Below are positions 19,674 through 28,649 of a stretch of DNA of 63,399 nucleotides, one piece after another. The notes below the pieces were generated by a model, which saw nothing but the letters and a program-made list of their open reading frames with translations, did no database searches and was not told the origin of the DNA. The position numbers and the translations under genes were made by a program. This DNA is from an uncultured Pelagibacteraceae bacterium (lineage in GTDB: Bacteria; Pseudomonadota; Alphaproteobacteria; Pelagibacterales; Pelagibacteraceae). The stretch covers positions 1-63,399 of the forward strand of contig CACMAZ010000006.1 in NCBI GenBank assembly GCA_902611815.1, in the 5' to 3' direction. The first letter of the stretch is position 1; each line of letters opens with the position of its first letter.

Positions 19674-20218
19674 TATCAAAAAAAAAATTAACCCCTCTAT
19701 TACTATCTTTCATATTTTTGCTAATGCTAGGTATGTCATTTGCCGCTGTTCCGTTATATGACCTTTTTTGTCGTGTAACTGGTTTTGGAGGCACAACGCA
19801 AATTTCAAAGGATATACCAAAAATCGTAATAGATAAGCCCGTATCTGTAAGATTGGATACCAATGTTCAAACTGATTTATCTTGGAACTTCAAAACCGAA
19901 AACAATTTGGTTGATGTCAAACCAGGCAAAGTTTACAAAGTAAACTTCGTAGTTGAGAACTTTAGTAAAGATCCTACTAGTGGTGTTGCAAGTTATAACG
20001 TTTCTCCATCTTCATTCGGTCCTTACTTTAACAAATTAGGATGCTTTTGTTTTGAAAAACAAACTTTAAATCCTGGAGAAAAAAAAAGTTATTTCATGAC
20101 TTTTTATCTTGATCCAGAAGTAGTAAATGATCCAAAAACAAAGAATGTAAGCGATGTTACTTTGTCATATACTTTCTTTTCATCTGATTATTATAAACAA
20201 ACTAAGGTAATAAAATAA
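19670..20218 (+). CDS. ctaG: Cytochrome c oxidase assembly protein CtaG/Cox11
   Basis: Copper chaperone that delivers copper to the CuB site of subunit I. The 182-residue protein has one N-terminal membrane anchor and a periplasmic immunoglobulin-like domain. The copper-binding CFCF motif is intact in KLGCFCFEKQTLNPGE, and FCRVTGFGGTTQ and YDLFC near the membrane are typical. It overlaps the preceding small gene by 4 bases, and the ctaE ATG follows its stop directly. Confidence 0.96.
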   Translation: MISKKKLTPLLLSFIFLLMLGMSFAAVPLYDLFCRVTGFGGTTQISKDIPKIVIDKPVSVRLDTNVQTDLSWNFKTENNLVDVKPGKVYKVNFVVENFSKDPTSGVASYNVSPSSFGPYFNKLGCFCFEKQTLNPGEKKSYFMTFYLDPEVVNDPKTKNVSDVTLSYTFFSSDYYKQTKVIK

Positions 20219-21010
20219 ATGTCTGCAAAAGATCAAAAACATGATTATCATCTAGTAGACCCAAGCCCTTGGCCAATTTATACTTCATTCGCTACATTAA
20301 TTACTGCTATTGGTACAGTCTACTATTTTCACTCAAAAGTTATGTGGGCTATGCTTTTTGGTTTTGCTCTTTTAATTTATGGTGCTTTCATGTGGTTCAG
20401 AGATGTTGTTAATGAAGCAGAACATCAAGGACATCATACTCCAGTAGTTCAAATTCATCATAGGTATGGTATGACATTATTCATTGCGTCTGAAGTCATG
20501 TTTTTTGTTGCATGGTTTTGGGCTTATTTCGATGCAAGTCTTTTTCCAGGTGAATTTGTAGGCAATGTTTGGCCTCCAAAAGATATTGAAACTTTTGATC
20601 CTTGGGACATTCCTTTAATCAACACTTTAGTTTTGTTGTTGTCAGGCACAACAGTAACATGGTCCCACCACGCTTTGCTTGAAGATGATAGAAAAAGTTT
20701 TATTCAAGGTTTGTGGCTCACAGTTATATTAGGCGCATGTTTCACTGCATTGCAAATTTATGAGTATCAACATGCTAGCTTCAATTTCTCTGGTCATATA
20801 TATGGTGCAACATTTTATATGGCAACCGGTTTCCATGGTTTTCATGTTTTAGTTGGAACTATATTTTTAGCAGTATGTTTATGGAGAGGTAAACTTGGTC
20901 ATTTTAACAAAGATCATCATTTCGGTTTTGAAGCAGCGGCATGGTATTGGCATTTTGTTGATGTAGTTTGGCTATTTTTATTTGCAGCAATATATATTTG
21001 GGGCAGTTAA
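20219..21010 (+). CDS. ctaE: Cytochrome c oxidase subunit III
   Basis: Third core subunit of the aa3-type oxidase, a seven-helix membrane protein that stabilises proton uptake into subunit I. The 263-residue protein has the family hallmarks WFRDVVNEAEHQGHHT, ASEVMFFVAWFWAYFDASL with its conserved Glu, TVTWSHHAL, and FHGFHVLVGTIFL. It follows ctaG without spacing and precedes surf1 by 6 bases. Confidence 0.97.
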   Translation: MSAKDQKHDYHLVDPSPWPIYTSFATLITAIGTVYYFHSKVMWAMLFGFALLIYGAFMWFRDVVNEAEHQGHHTPVVQIHHRYGMTLFIASEVMFFVAWFWAYFDASLFPGEFVGNVWPPKDIETFDPWDIPLINTLVLLLSGTTVTWSHHALLEDDRKSFIQGLWLTVILGACFTALQIYEYQHASFNFSGHIYGATFYMATGFHGFHVLVGTIFLAVCLWRGKLGHFNKDHHFGFEAAAWYWHFVDVVWLFLFAAIYIWGS

Positions 21011-21016
21011 TCAATA

Positions 21017-21673
21017 TTGAAAAATAAATTAGCATTTTCATTATTTGTATATTTTTTTATATTAGTATTTTTATCATTGGGCGTTTGGCAAATGATAAGA
21101 CTTGATTGGAAGTTAACATTAATAAAACAAATTAATCAGTCATTAGATAGTGAACCATCTGAATTTAATGGCACAAATTTAACAAATTTTAGAAGTATAA
21201 AATTTGTAGGTAAAATTGACTATAATAATCAGATTTATCTTTACAGTTTAAATGAAAAAGGAGCTCCAGGTTTTGATTTAATTAATCCGATTATAATAAA
21301 TGATAAATTGTTTTTAGTTAATCGTGGATGGATACCTAGAAATCAAAAAGGTAAAAAATTTCAATTGAACAACAAAAATTTTACAGCAATATTAAAAGAA
21401 AAATCTAAATTCAATTATTTTAAGCCTAAAAACGACTTAGAAAATAATTATTGGTTTACACTAAATGATGAAGATTTAAATAAATTTACAGGAAAAATGT
21501 TTCCTAATTATATTGTTTATTTAAACAATAGAGTTAACGATAAAAATTACCCTCTGCAAAAAAATATAACAGCAAATATTTCCAATAATCACCTAAAATA
21601 TGCATTGACATGGTTTTCATTAGCGATTTCAATTTTTTTAATATATTTGTATTTTAGGAAAAAAAATTATTAA
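21017..21673 (+). CDS. surf1: SURF1 family oxidase assembly protein
   Basis: Inner-membrane protein needed for heme a insertion into, or maturation of, cytochrome oxidase. The 218 residues show the SURF1 layout: an N-terminal membrane helix followed by LGVWQMIRLDWKLTLI, a soluble loop with LFLVNRGWIPRNQKGK, and a C-terminal helix after NNHLKYALTWFSLA. The start is TTG at 21017: no ATG is available before the conserved first helix, so a non-ATG start is required. The stop codon shares a base with the thrC ATG. Confidence 0.92.
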   Translation: MKNKLAFSLFVYFFILVFLSLGVWQMIRLDWKLTLIKQINQSLDSEPSEFNGTNLTNFRSIKFVGKIDYNNQIYLYSLNEKGAPGFDLINPIIINDKLFLVNRGWIPRNQKGKKFQLNNKNFTAILKEKSKFNYFKPKNDLENNYWFTLNDEDLNKFTGKMFPNYIVYLNNRVNDKNYPLQKNITANISNNHLKYALTWFSLAISIFLIYLYFRKKNY

Positions 21674-23058
21674 TGAGATATATAAGCACAAGAAGTAGTT
21701 CAGAAAGTTTACCTTTTGAAAGCGTCTTTATTAAAGGCCTTGCTGATGACGGTGGGCTTTTTTTACCAGAGAAAGATTACAAATTTGACGAAAAAGATTT
21801 GTCAAAACTACAAGGCATGAGTTATTATGAGCTCGCCACAGAAATTGTTCACAAATTTACTGGAGATTTCATTGAAAAAGATAATTTATACGATTTAGTT
21901 AAAAAATCTTACTCCTCTTTCAGATCAGAAGAAGTTGTTAAATTAAGAAAAGTTGGAAATTTCAATATATTAGAATTATTTCATGGTCCAACATTAGCTT
22001 TTAAAGATATCGCTATGCAATTAATTGGTAATTTTTATGAATATTATCTATCAAAAAACGAAAACTTTATAAATATAATAGTTGCAACATCTGGTGATAC
22101 TGGAGCAGCTGCAATAGACGCAATAAAAGGTAAAAAAAATCTTAATATTTTCGTTCTTCATCCACATAATAGAATTTCATCGGTTCAAAGAAGAATAATG
22201 AGTACTGTTAAAGAAAAAAATGTTTTTAATATAGCCGTTAAGGGTAATTTTGATGATTGTCAAAACCTAGTTAAATCAATGTTTGTTGACCAAAATTTCT
22301 CAAAAAAGATTAATATGTCTGGTGTCAATTCAATAAATTGGGCTAGGATAATAGCGCAAACAGTATATTATTTTTTTTGTTTCTTTTCATTAAAATCTAA
22401 AAAATTAAATTTTTCTGTTCCCACTGGAAACTTTGGGGATATTTATGCAGGATATCTAGCAAAAAAAATGGGTTTACCAATAGATAAATTAATAGTTGCA
22501 ACTAATCAGAACGATATATTGCATAGAGCTATTTCTAAAGGTGATTATACTTCAAAAAAAGTTTCTGAAACTTTTTCACCTAGCATGGATATACAACTTG
22601 CTAGTAATTTTGAGAGACTTATATTTGAGATACAAGGACGCAATTCAGACAAAACAAAAAATATAATGGCTAAGGTAAAAGAAAATAATTACAAATTAGA
22701 TGAAACTTCTTTAAATAAAATTAATAAAGATTTTTTATCCGAAAAACTCAGCGAGGATGAAACAATAAATGAAATAAAAGAAGTATTTAAAAATCATAAT
22801 ATAGTTTTAGATCCACATACAGCTATAGGTTATGGAGTTGCAAAAAAACTTAAACAAGACAATAGCTGTATAATCTTATCGACTGCACATCCTAGTAAAT
22901 TTCCAGAAGCTATTAAAAATGCACTAGGTAAAAATGAAGAACTTCCCCCAGAATTAAGAAATGTATTAAAAGAGAAAGAAAAATTTGAGATTTTAGAAAA
23001 TAGCTTAGATCAAGTAAAAAATCATATTTTAAAAAAAATAGATGAAAATAAAAATTAA
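21673..23058 (+). CDS. thrC: Threonine synthase
   Basis: PLP enzyme that makes threonine from O-phosphohomoserine. The 461-residue protein starts MRYISTRSSSESLPFE, carries the PLP-lysine motif FHGPTLAFKDIAMQ near residue 108, ATSGDTGAAAI, and PTGNFGDIYAGY. This is the long (class I) form. It is appended to the oxidase operon, as in many Alphaproteobacteria, sharing one base with the surf1 stop, and overlaps the peroxiredoxin gene by 17 bases. thrB, which makes its substrate, lies within 1 kb but on the opposite strand. Confidence 0.96.
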   Translation: MRYISTRSSSESLPFESVFIKGLADDGGLFLPEKDYKFDEKDLSKLQGMSYYELATEIVHKFTGDFIEKDNLYDLVKKSYSSFRSEEVVKLRKVGNFNILELFHGPTLAFKDIAMQLIGNFYEYYLSKNENFINIIVATSGDTGAAAIDAIKGKKNLNIFVLHPHNRISSVQRRIMSTVKEKNVFNIAVKGNFDDCQNLVKSMFVDQNFSKKINMSGVNSINWARIIAQTVYYFFCFFSLKSKKLNFSVPTGNFGDIYAGYLAKKMGLPIDKLIVATNQNDILHRAISKGDYTSKKVSETFSPSMDIQLASNFERLIFEIQGRNSDKTKNIMAKVKENNYKLDETSLNKINKDFLSEKLSEDETINEIKEVFKNHNIVLDPHTAIGYGVAKKLKQDNSCIILSTAHPSKFPEAIKNALGKNEELPPELRNVLKEKEKFEILENSLDQVKNHILKKIDENKN

Positions 23059-23527
23059 CGAAAAACTTCCAGATTGTGAAGTTTTTCAGCTCATTAATGA
23101 AGAACCAGTAAAAATTAAAATTTCCAGTTTATTTTCAAACAAAAAAATTATTTTATTAGGAATGCCGGGTGCGTTTACTTCAGTTTGTTCTGCAAAACAT
23201 TTACCAAGTTATATTAACCTTTCAAAAAAATTTTATGAAAAAGGAATTGACCAGATTTTTTGCATTGCAGCAAATGATCCATTTGTAATGAATGCATGGG
23301 GCAAAATAAATAAGGTTGAAAACAATATTATGATGTTAGCTGATCCTTTTCTAAATTTTACAAAGTTAATAGGTGCAGAAGTTGACAAGTCGGGGAGAGG
23401 ACTTGGATTAAGGTCAAATAGATATACGATGCTAATTGAAAATTTAAATGTTTTAAAAATTCAAGAAGAAAAAGAGACCGGGGTTTGCGACATCTCAAGT
23501 GCTGAGAATTTTTTCAAATTATTATAA
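23042..23527 (+). CDS. Peroxiredoxin, Prx5 type
   Basis: Thiol peroxidase that reduces hydroperoxides. The 161-residue protein resembles the Prx5 branch: the active-site loop reads PGAFTSVCSAKHLPSY, with the peroxidatic Cys near residue 48, and the later FVMNAWGK and LGLRSNRYTMLIE are also family-typical. A further Cys in GVCDISS near the C-terminus could act as resolving residue. No signal peptide. It starts 17 bases inside thrC and overlaps rnhA by 6 bases in convergent orientation. Confidence 0.92.
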   Translation: MKIKINEKLPDCEVFQLINEEPVKIKISSLFSNKKIILLGMPGAFTSVCSAKHLPSYINLSKKFYEKGIDQIFCIAANDPFVMNAWGKINKVENNIMMLADPFLNFTKLIGAEVDKSGRGLGLRSNRYTMLIENLNVLKIQEEKETGVCDISSAENFFKLL

Positions 23528-23944
23528 GCCAGCTTCTTTTCTGGCTAATAAATCAACTTCATTATTCAAATCGTTATCTGAGTGAGCTTTAACCCAAACC
23601 CACTCTATAGAATTCTTAGAAGTTAAATTATCTAATTCAAGCCACAAATCTTTATTTTTAACCTCTTCTTTTTTTGATGTTTTCCATCCATTAATCTTCC
23701 ATTTTGTTATCCATTCAGTTATTCCCTGCTTTACATATTTAGAGTCTGTATAAATTTGAATCTTATCTTTCGTACTAATATATTCTAATGCTTTTATAGT
23801 AGCTGTAAGTTCCATTTGATTGTTTGTTGTTATATCTTTTGAGCCTTTTAAAATTTTCTTTTCATTATTCTTAAAAATTATTGCAGCCCATCCACCCTTC
23901 CCAGGATTTCCAATACATGAACCATCTGTATAAATTTTAATCAT
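23522..23944 (-). CDS. rnhA: Ribonuclease HI
   Basis: Cleaves the RNA strand of RNA:DNA hybrids. The 140-residue protein has all four acidic metal ligands in place: YTDGSCIGNPGKGGWAA (first Asp), QMELTATIKAL (Glu), YTDSKYVKQGI (second Asp) and NNEVDLLARK (last Asp). Length is normal. It is the last gene of the ispH-thrB-rnhA order well known in Alphaproteobacteria, sharing a base with thrB. RNase HII is encoded separately at 39222-39821. Confidence 0.97.
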   Translation of the reverse strand: MIKIYTDGSCIGNPGKGGWAAIIFKNNEKKILKGSKDITTNNQMELTATIKALEYISTKDKIQIYTDSKYVKQGITEWITKWKINGWKTSKKEEVKNKDLWLELDNLTSKNSIEWVWVKAHSDNDLNNEVDLLARKEAGL

Positions 23945-24915
23945 TATTTAATATATGAGCTAAAAGAATTCATTTTTTTATGAAAAGCTAATTTTTGAAT
24001 ATACTCTCTTGGATCCTTTTTTTTTATAATCGCTGATTTTGGGGTATTTATATAGTCATAAGATCTAGTGGCTAGATATCTAAGTGCAGATCCTTTACAA
24101 AGTATATTTAAACAATCTTTCTCTTTTTTTTGTAATTTTCTTATTGTTTCGTAACCCTTAATCAATTGTAAAGTTTTACCTTTGTCATAGGAAAAAGTTT
24201 TTTTTTTCTTATTGAAACATAAGGCGTTTATGCATGTAGCTAATTCGTAAGCCTCAAAGTCATTTGATGAGAAATAAAAATCAATAAACCCTAAAAATTT
24301 TCCTCTATGAAAAAAAATATTATCTATAAATAAATCACCATGTATTATGTTTTTGGGCAAAGTTTTTGGCCATCCTTGCTTAATTTCCATAAATGTATTT
24401 TTCATTTCTGAAACTAAATTTTTTGAGAGTTTATTAATTTTATTTTTATTTATACTGTCTAATAAATTTTTTAGTTTAAGGGGAGAAAAAGTATTTTTTC
24501 TGTATAATCTAATTTTTCTTGAGGCTTTGTGCATTTTACCAATATTCTTACCTATTATGTACAAATCCTCTTTTTTTAATTTTTTCTTATCTTTGCCTTT
24601 CAAAAAACTGACTAAGCAGGCTTTTTTAGATTTTAAGTTAAATAAATAATTTCCATTTTTACTTTTAAGAGGGCTTGGACATTTAATTTTTAAATTTGAT
24701 AATTTATCCATTAGTTTCATAAAAAATGGAAGGTCTTCTTTTTTAACTCTTTTTTCAAATATTGTTAAAATAAATTTTTGTCTTCTAGTGGAAATAAGAT
24801 AATTCGTATTTTCTATTCCTTCTTTTATTCCACGGTAACTAATAATTTTTCCAATATCAAAAAAATTTTGAATATTAAATATGTCTTTTTTATTTATTTT
24901 GGTAAAAACAGCCAT
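23944..24915 (-). CDS. thrB: Homoserine kinase (APH-like type)
   Basis: Phosphorylates homoserine to O-phosphohomoserine, the substrate of ThrC. The 323-residue protein is of the aminoglycoside-phosphotransferase-like family, not the GHMP family of Escherichia coli. Visible motifs are GIENTNYLISTRR at the N-terminal lobe, the catalytic loop IIHGDLFIDNIFF near residue 190 and FIDFYFSSND. It shares a base with both ispH and rnhA, in the standard alphaproteobacterial order. Confidence 0.94.
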   Translation of the reverse strand: MAVFTKINKKDIFNIQNFFDIGKIISYRGIKEGIENTNYLISTRRQKFILTIFEKRVKKEDLPFFMKLMDKLSNLKIKCPSPLKSKNGNYLFNLKSKKACLVSFLKGKDKKKLKKEDLYIIGKNIGKMHKASRKIRLYRKNTFSPLKLKNLLDSINKNKINKLSKNLVSEMKNTFMEIKQGWPKTLPKNIIHGDLFIDNIFFHRGKFLGFIDFYFSSNDFEAYELATCINALCFNKKKKTFSYDKGKTLQLIKGYETIRKLQKKEKDCLNILCKGSALRYLATRSYDYINTPKSAIIKKKDPREYIQKLAFHKKMNSFSSYIK

Positions 24916-25859
24916 TAATTTAGCATACCGGGGATCTTAAAAAATACATTTTCCTTTACGATCTCAACTTCTTCGATCTGTACTTCGTATTTTTCTTTAA
25001 TTTTACTTATAAAATCTTGCACAATTATTTCAGGCGCTGATGCTCCCGAGGAAATACCGATAGTTTTACATTTGCCGATTTTATCTAACGGTATGTCACT
25101 TTCTGAATGAATTAATTCAGACTGGTTACAACCCGCTTTACTAGCAACCTCAACTAATCTTTTTGAATTAGATGAGTTTCTACTACCAATTACAAAGAAC
25201 ATGTCACAAAGCTTAGCAATTTTTTTTACTGCAGCCTGTCTATTTGTAGTAGCGTAACAAATGTCCTCTTTTTTCGGCTCATTAATTTGTGGAAATTTTT
25301 TTTTTAAACATTCTATTATTTCTTTTGTATCATCCACTGACAAAGTAGTCTGTGTGATAAATGCCAACTTTTCATCTTTTTTAAAAACGATTTTTTCTAC
25401 GTCCTCTATTGTTTCAACAAGCGTAATACCATCTACTGGAATTTGACCCATCGTTCCAATTACCTCTGGGTGTCCTTTATGGCCAATTAATATTATATGA
25501 TATCCATTTTTATGCATATTTTCTGCTTCTCTATGAACCTTTGACACCAACGGACAAGTCGCATCAACATATTTCATATTTAATTCTTCTGCTTCTTTTG
25601 GAACTTTTTTTGGAACGCCGTGTGCAGAAAATATCACAGGTCTAGATTTATCTTTAATTTCGCTAATCTCCTCGACAAAAATTGCACCAATTTTTTTTAA
25701 ACTCTCAACAACATGCTTATTATGAACAATCTCGTGCCTTACGTATACAGGGGAACCAAATTTATCAATACTTTTTTTTACTATTTCAATTGCTCTATCT
25801 ACCCCTGCACAGAAACCTCTTGGAGATGCTAAATAAATTTTTAATTCATTTTTTCTCAT
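24915..25859 (-). CDS. ispH: 4-hydroxy-3-methylbut-2-enyl diphosphate reductase
   Basis: Final enzyme of the MEP pathway, producing IPP and DMAPP with a 4Fe-4S cluster. The 314-residue protein shows the three cluster Cys: SPRGFCAGVDRA (first), VDATCPLV (second) and DICYATTNRQ (third), plus the catalytic Glu region TQTTLS and SGASAPE. Its ATG overlaps blh by 14 bases, so the enzyme supplying isoprenoid precursors follows the carotenoid genes directly. Confidence 0.97.
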   Translation of the reverse strand: MRKNELKIYLASPRGFCAGVDRAIEIVKKSIDKFGSPVYVRHEIVHNKHVVESLKKIGAIFVEEISEIKDKSRPVIFSAHGVPKKVPKEAEELNMKYVDATCPLVSKVHREAENMHKNGYHIILIGHKGHPEVIGTMGQIPVDGITLVETIEDVEKIVFKKDEKLAFITQTTLSVDDTKEIIECLKKKFPQINEPKKEDICYATTNRQAAVKKIAKLCDMFFVIGSRNSSNSKRLVEVASKAGCNQSELIHSESDIPLDKIGKCKTIGISSGASAPEIIVQDFISKIKEKYEVQIEEVEIVKENVFFKIPGMLN

Positions 25860-26745
25860 TTTTTTCTAAAAGATACTCAAGTAATATATGCGGAAAGGTT
25901 AAAGACGCCAAACCAATAAATATAATTTTCGATATAGCATTATCTAATACATAATAATTTTTTAAAATAATTAAAGATATTACAAATAAAATAGCAGTTA
26001 AAATTGTCAAAGGTATTGCCTTTAAAGTGAATTTCTTGAAACCCTCTATTAGTGATTTATTGTTTAGTTCGTAAGATAGTTTAAATGAATGTCTAGCTGA
26101 ATGCAAAAAACAAAAATAAATTGTAAAAGCCAACAAAGGATTTAAAAAGTAATTCAAAATTAAGATTGAAATATAGTCCATAAGTAGTAGGGACTTTGTC
26201 TCAAAATTTTGACTCAATGAGATTAATATATTTGCAATAAAGCCTAATATTAAAATTAACCAAAGAAAGTAATCATTTATCAAAAAGCTTTCAGAAATTT
26301 CAAAATTTAAATATTCAAAGATAGCTAACGTCTCGGATTTATGAAAAATTAATGGAGCTACAATAATTACACATCCCTTTAAGAAATATATAAATTCAAA
26401 ATTAGCTGAGCTGTTAATGAATTCTGAATCCTCTTTACCAAAATGATAGCTTGCCACTATCAAAAATAATATCAATATTGATTTTGGGAATATAAGCCAA
26501 AATATAATTACAGATAATCCTACAAAAATATATGAAACATAAAATAATAATGTGGACCTATAGTTATAAATTTTCAGAAGTTTTGCACCTTTAAGATGAT
26601 CAAGCGCACCATGTGATATACCCATACTCAATATTAAAAATAAGCAAATAATTAAAGGATCATCATTTCTTAAAAATTCAAATGCTGATAAAAAAATACA
26701 TAAGTTAAAGAAAATTAAAGAATGATAATAATTAATCTTATTCAT
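25846..26745 (-). CDS. blh: Beta-carotene 15,15'-dioxygenase, Brp/Blh family
   Basis: Membrane enzyme that cleaves beta-carotene into two retinal molecules, the chromophore of proteorhodopsin. The 299-residue protein has about eight hydrophobic helices and the His-rich metal site expected of the family: GISHGALDHLKG near residue 43, VASYHFGKEDSE near residue 98 and FLHSARHSFKL near residue 205. It is last in the order crtI, crtB, crtY, blh, 4 bases after crtY and overlapping ispH by 14 bases. No opsin gene lies in this window. Confidence 0.93.
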   Translation of the reverse strand: MNKINYYHSLIFFNLCIFLSAFEFLRNDDPLIICLFLILSMGISHGALDHLKGAKLLKIYNYRSTLLFYVSYIFVGLSVIIFWLIFPKSILILFLIVASYHFGKEDSEFINSSANFEFIYFLKGCVIIVAPLIFHKSETLAIFEYLNFEISESFLINDYFLWLILILGFIANILISLSQNFETKSLLLMDYISILILNYFLNPLLAFTIYFCFLHSARHSFKLSYELNNKSLIEGFKKFTLKAIPLTILTAILFVISLIILKNYYVLDNAISKIIFIGLASLTFPHILLEYLLEKNEKK

Positions 26746-26749
26746 TATA

Positions 26750-27814
26750 TTAAAAAATATTTTTTATAAATAACCATTTTGGCATTTTAAGAATTACTGT
26801 TAAGTCATCTAAAATATTACTTTTATTCGACAAAAATTTAATTACTGAACTTGAAGGTGCTTTAAACATATTAAAGAATATACTTGGCATTTTTTCTGGG
26901 TATCTATTTAAAACTTTTAAAAAAATGTTATCTAAAAATTGGTATTTCCTTCCGATATCATAAATTTTTGCTTTTTTAATATTTTCTATTTGATTAACAA
27001 TATATCTAGAATGATCTTGAATATTTAAAAATGTATATCCTGTGCTTAATCTTGTCATACCGCCTGCTGATCCTATATTAATTGTATTATTCTTTTTTTC
27101 AGATTTTGGAAAAAATAACGGTATCGCTCCTTGCTCTTTGTATTTAATTTCATAATTTTTAATCTTTAAAATATTTTTGATATAATCTTGAAGCTGAGTG
27201 TCGTAATCATTTAAAGTATTGTTGTTTAGTTTAGACAACCAGGTTGTTTCTATTAATGCCTTATTTTTTGCAAAAGGAAGAGTGTAAAAAAAATGAACAT
27301 TTTTTCTTTGATCACAATTAAAATCCATTAAATTAAAAATTTCATCATCAAAAATATTTTTTTCTGTTTTTATTTCCACACCTTTAAAGTGTTGCCAAAG
27401 GTTTAACTCACTATTACTTTTAGGTGGAATACTATTGAATATTATAGAGTTTTGAATATTAAGACTCTCAATATTTTTGTAAAATTTAATATTTTTATTT
27501 AAACTTATTTGTTTAAGAATTTTTTCATAAAAAAGGCCGCTATCAATAGTTTGATAAGGGTAGTCTTTATTTTTAACTTCGTGATGGCCTGTTTCTGTAT
27601 TTACTGAAAAATTATCCCAACTTTTGATAACACAATCTTCAAAATTGTGATCCATAACCTTCCAAAATGACCATGTCTTATCTCTTTTATAGTCACCCCT
27701 TGTTTCTATTATAGCAAGAGTTTTATCTTTCAACTTGTTTTTAGCATCTAATTCATACGCCAGAGATAAGCCAGCGCATCCGCCTCCAATAATAATGTAA
27801 TCAAAATCTTTCAT
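26750..27814 (-). CDS. crtY: Lycopene beta-cyclase
   Basis: FAD-dependent cyclase that converts lycopene to beta-carotene. The 354-residue protein has the N-terminal dinucleotide motif IIIGGGCAGLSLAYEL, the CrtY/CrtL signature RGDYKRDKTWSFW near residue 42, ETTWLSK in the middle and GSAGGMTRLSTGY near residue 250. It overlaps crtB by 14 bases and is followed by blh after 4 bases. Confidence 0.95.
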   Translation of the reverse strand: MKDFDYIIIGGGCAGLSLAYELDAKNKLKDKTLAIIETRGDYKRDKTWSFWKVMDHNFEDCVIKSWDNFSVNTETGHHEVKNKDYPYQTIDSGLFYEKILKQISLNKNIKFYKNIESLNIQNSIIFNSIPPKSNSELNLWQHFKGVEIKTEKNIFDDEIFNLMDFNCDQRKNVHFFYTLPFAKNKALIETTWLSKLNNNTLNDYDTQLQDYIKNILKIKNYEIKYKEQGAIPLFFPKSEKKNNTINIGSAGGMTRLSTGYTFLNIQDHSRYIVNQIENIKKAKIYDIGRKYQFLDNIFLKVLNRYPEKMPSIFFNMFKAPSSSVIKFLSNKSNILDDLTVILKMPKWLFIKNIF

Positions 27815-28649
27815 TCAAATTAATTTCCTTACCAATTTCCATATGTTCTTCATTAGTTAAATGAATATATGATTTAGAGAATATTAATATAAATAGGTCA
27901 AATATACTAAATATAGTCTGTTTTAATTTGCCAATTTTATTAACAAAAATTTTTCCAGATTTATTATAATTTTCCAAATCTTTTTTTCTTAATATATTAT
28001 TTCCAATTTCTCTATAAACTCTACGTGCAACCAAAATTGCAAATCTATTTATCAGAGGAATTTCTTTTATCGATTTAAAAGAGCTTTTATAAAATAGTTC
28101 AGCTATACCTAATGTCTCTTTAATTTTTATAAAATCGTGATCAATATATTTTCTATTTCTACCACTATCCTCTACAACGTCTCTTGCTATATTAGTTAAC
28201 TGCATTGCTATGCCAAGATCTACTGCGGATCTAAGTGCAATTTTTGAATCTACTTTTAGTATTTTTGCCATCATTAGTCCCACTGTACCAGCAACTCTGT
28301 ATGAATACACAAGTAGCTCCCGCTTAGTTTTAAATTCAATACTTTCTTTAATATCAGACTCAATACCGTCAAAAAGATCCAGAACTATTTTTTCTGAAAT
28401 ATTGAATTTCTTAATAAGATTGTAAATATTCTTAATCAAAGGATTTTCGAAGTTTCTTTCAATGAAATCTTTTTTTATTTTATTAAATTTTTGTTTTTTT
28501 GAATCCAAAGAGGTGTTTTCATCTGCTATGTCATCTAAGGTTCTACAAAAATCATAAAGACTCGATCCATTTTCGAATGTATGTTTCGCTAAAAAAAAAC
28601 CTGCCCAACTAAATGATTTCGCGTGAGTTGAGATTAGGTTGTTTGACAT
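27801..28649 (-). CDS. crtB: Phytoene synthase
   Basis: Condenses two geranylgeranyl diphosphates to phytoene. The 282-residue protein has both Asp-rich substrate-binding motifs: DFCRTLDDIADE near residue 32 and QLTNIARDVVEDSGR near residue 155, plus YRVAGTVGLMMAKIL. It shares one base with crtI upstream and overlaps crtY by 14 bases. The GGPP synthase (crtE) that would feed it is not in the window. Confidence 0.96.
   Translation of the reverse strand: MSNNLISTHAKSFSWAGFFLAKHTFENGSSLYDFCRTLDDIADENTSLDSKKQKFNKIKKDFIERNFENPLIKNIYNLIKKFNISEKIVLDLFDGIESDIKESIEFKTKRELLVYSYRVAGTVGLMMAKILKVDSKIALRSAVDLGIAMQLTNIARDVVEDSGRNRKYIDHDFIKIKETLGIAELFYKSSFKSIKEIPLINRFAILVARRVYREIGNNILRKKDLENYNKSGKIFVNKIGKLKQTIFSIFDLFILIFSKSYIHLTNEEHMEIGKEINLNERF

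Noticed and set aside
21611..21700. Threonine attenuator or leader peptide before thrC.
   Set aside because: thrC starts inside the surf1 stop codon, leaving no leader; no Thr-rich short frame is present.
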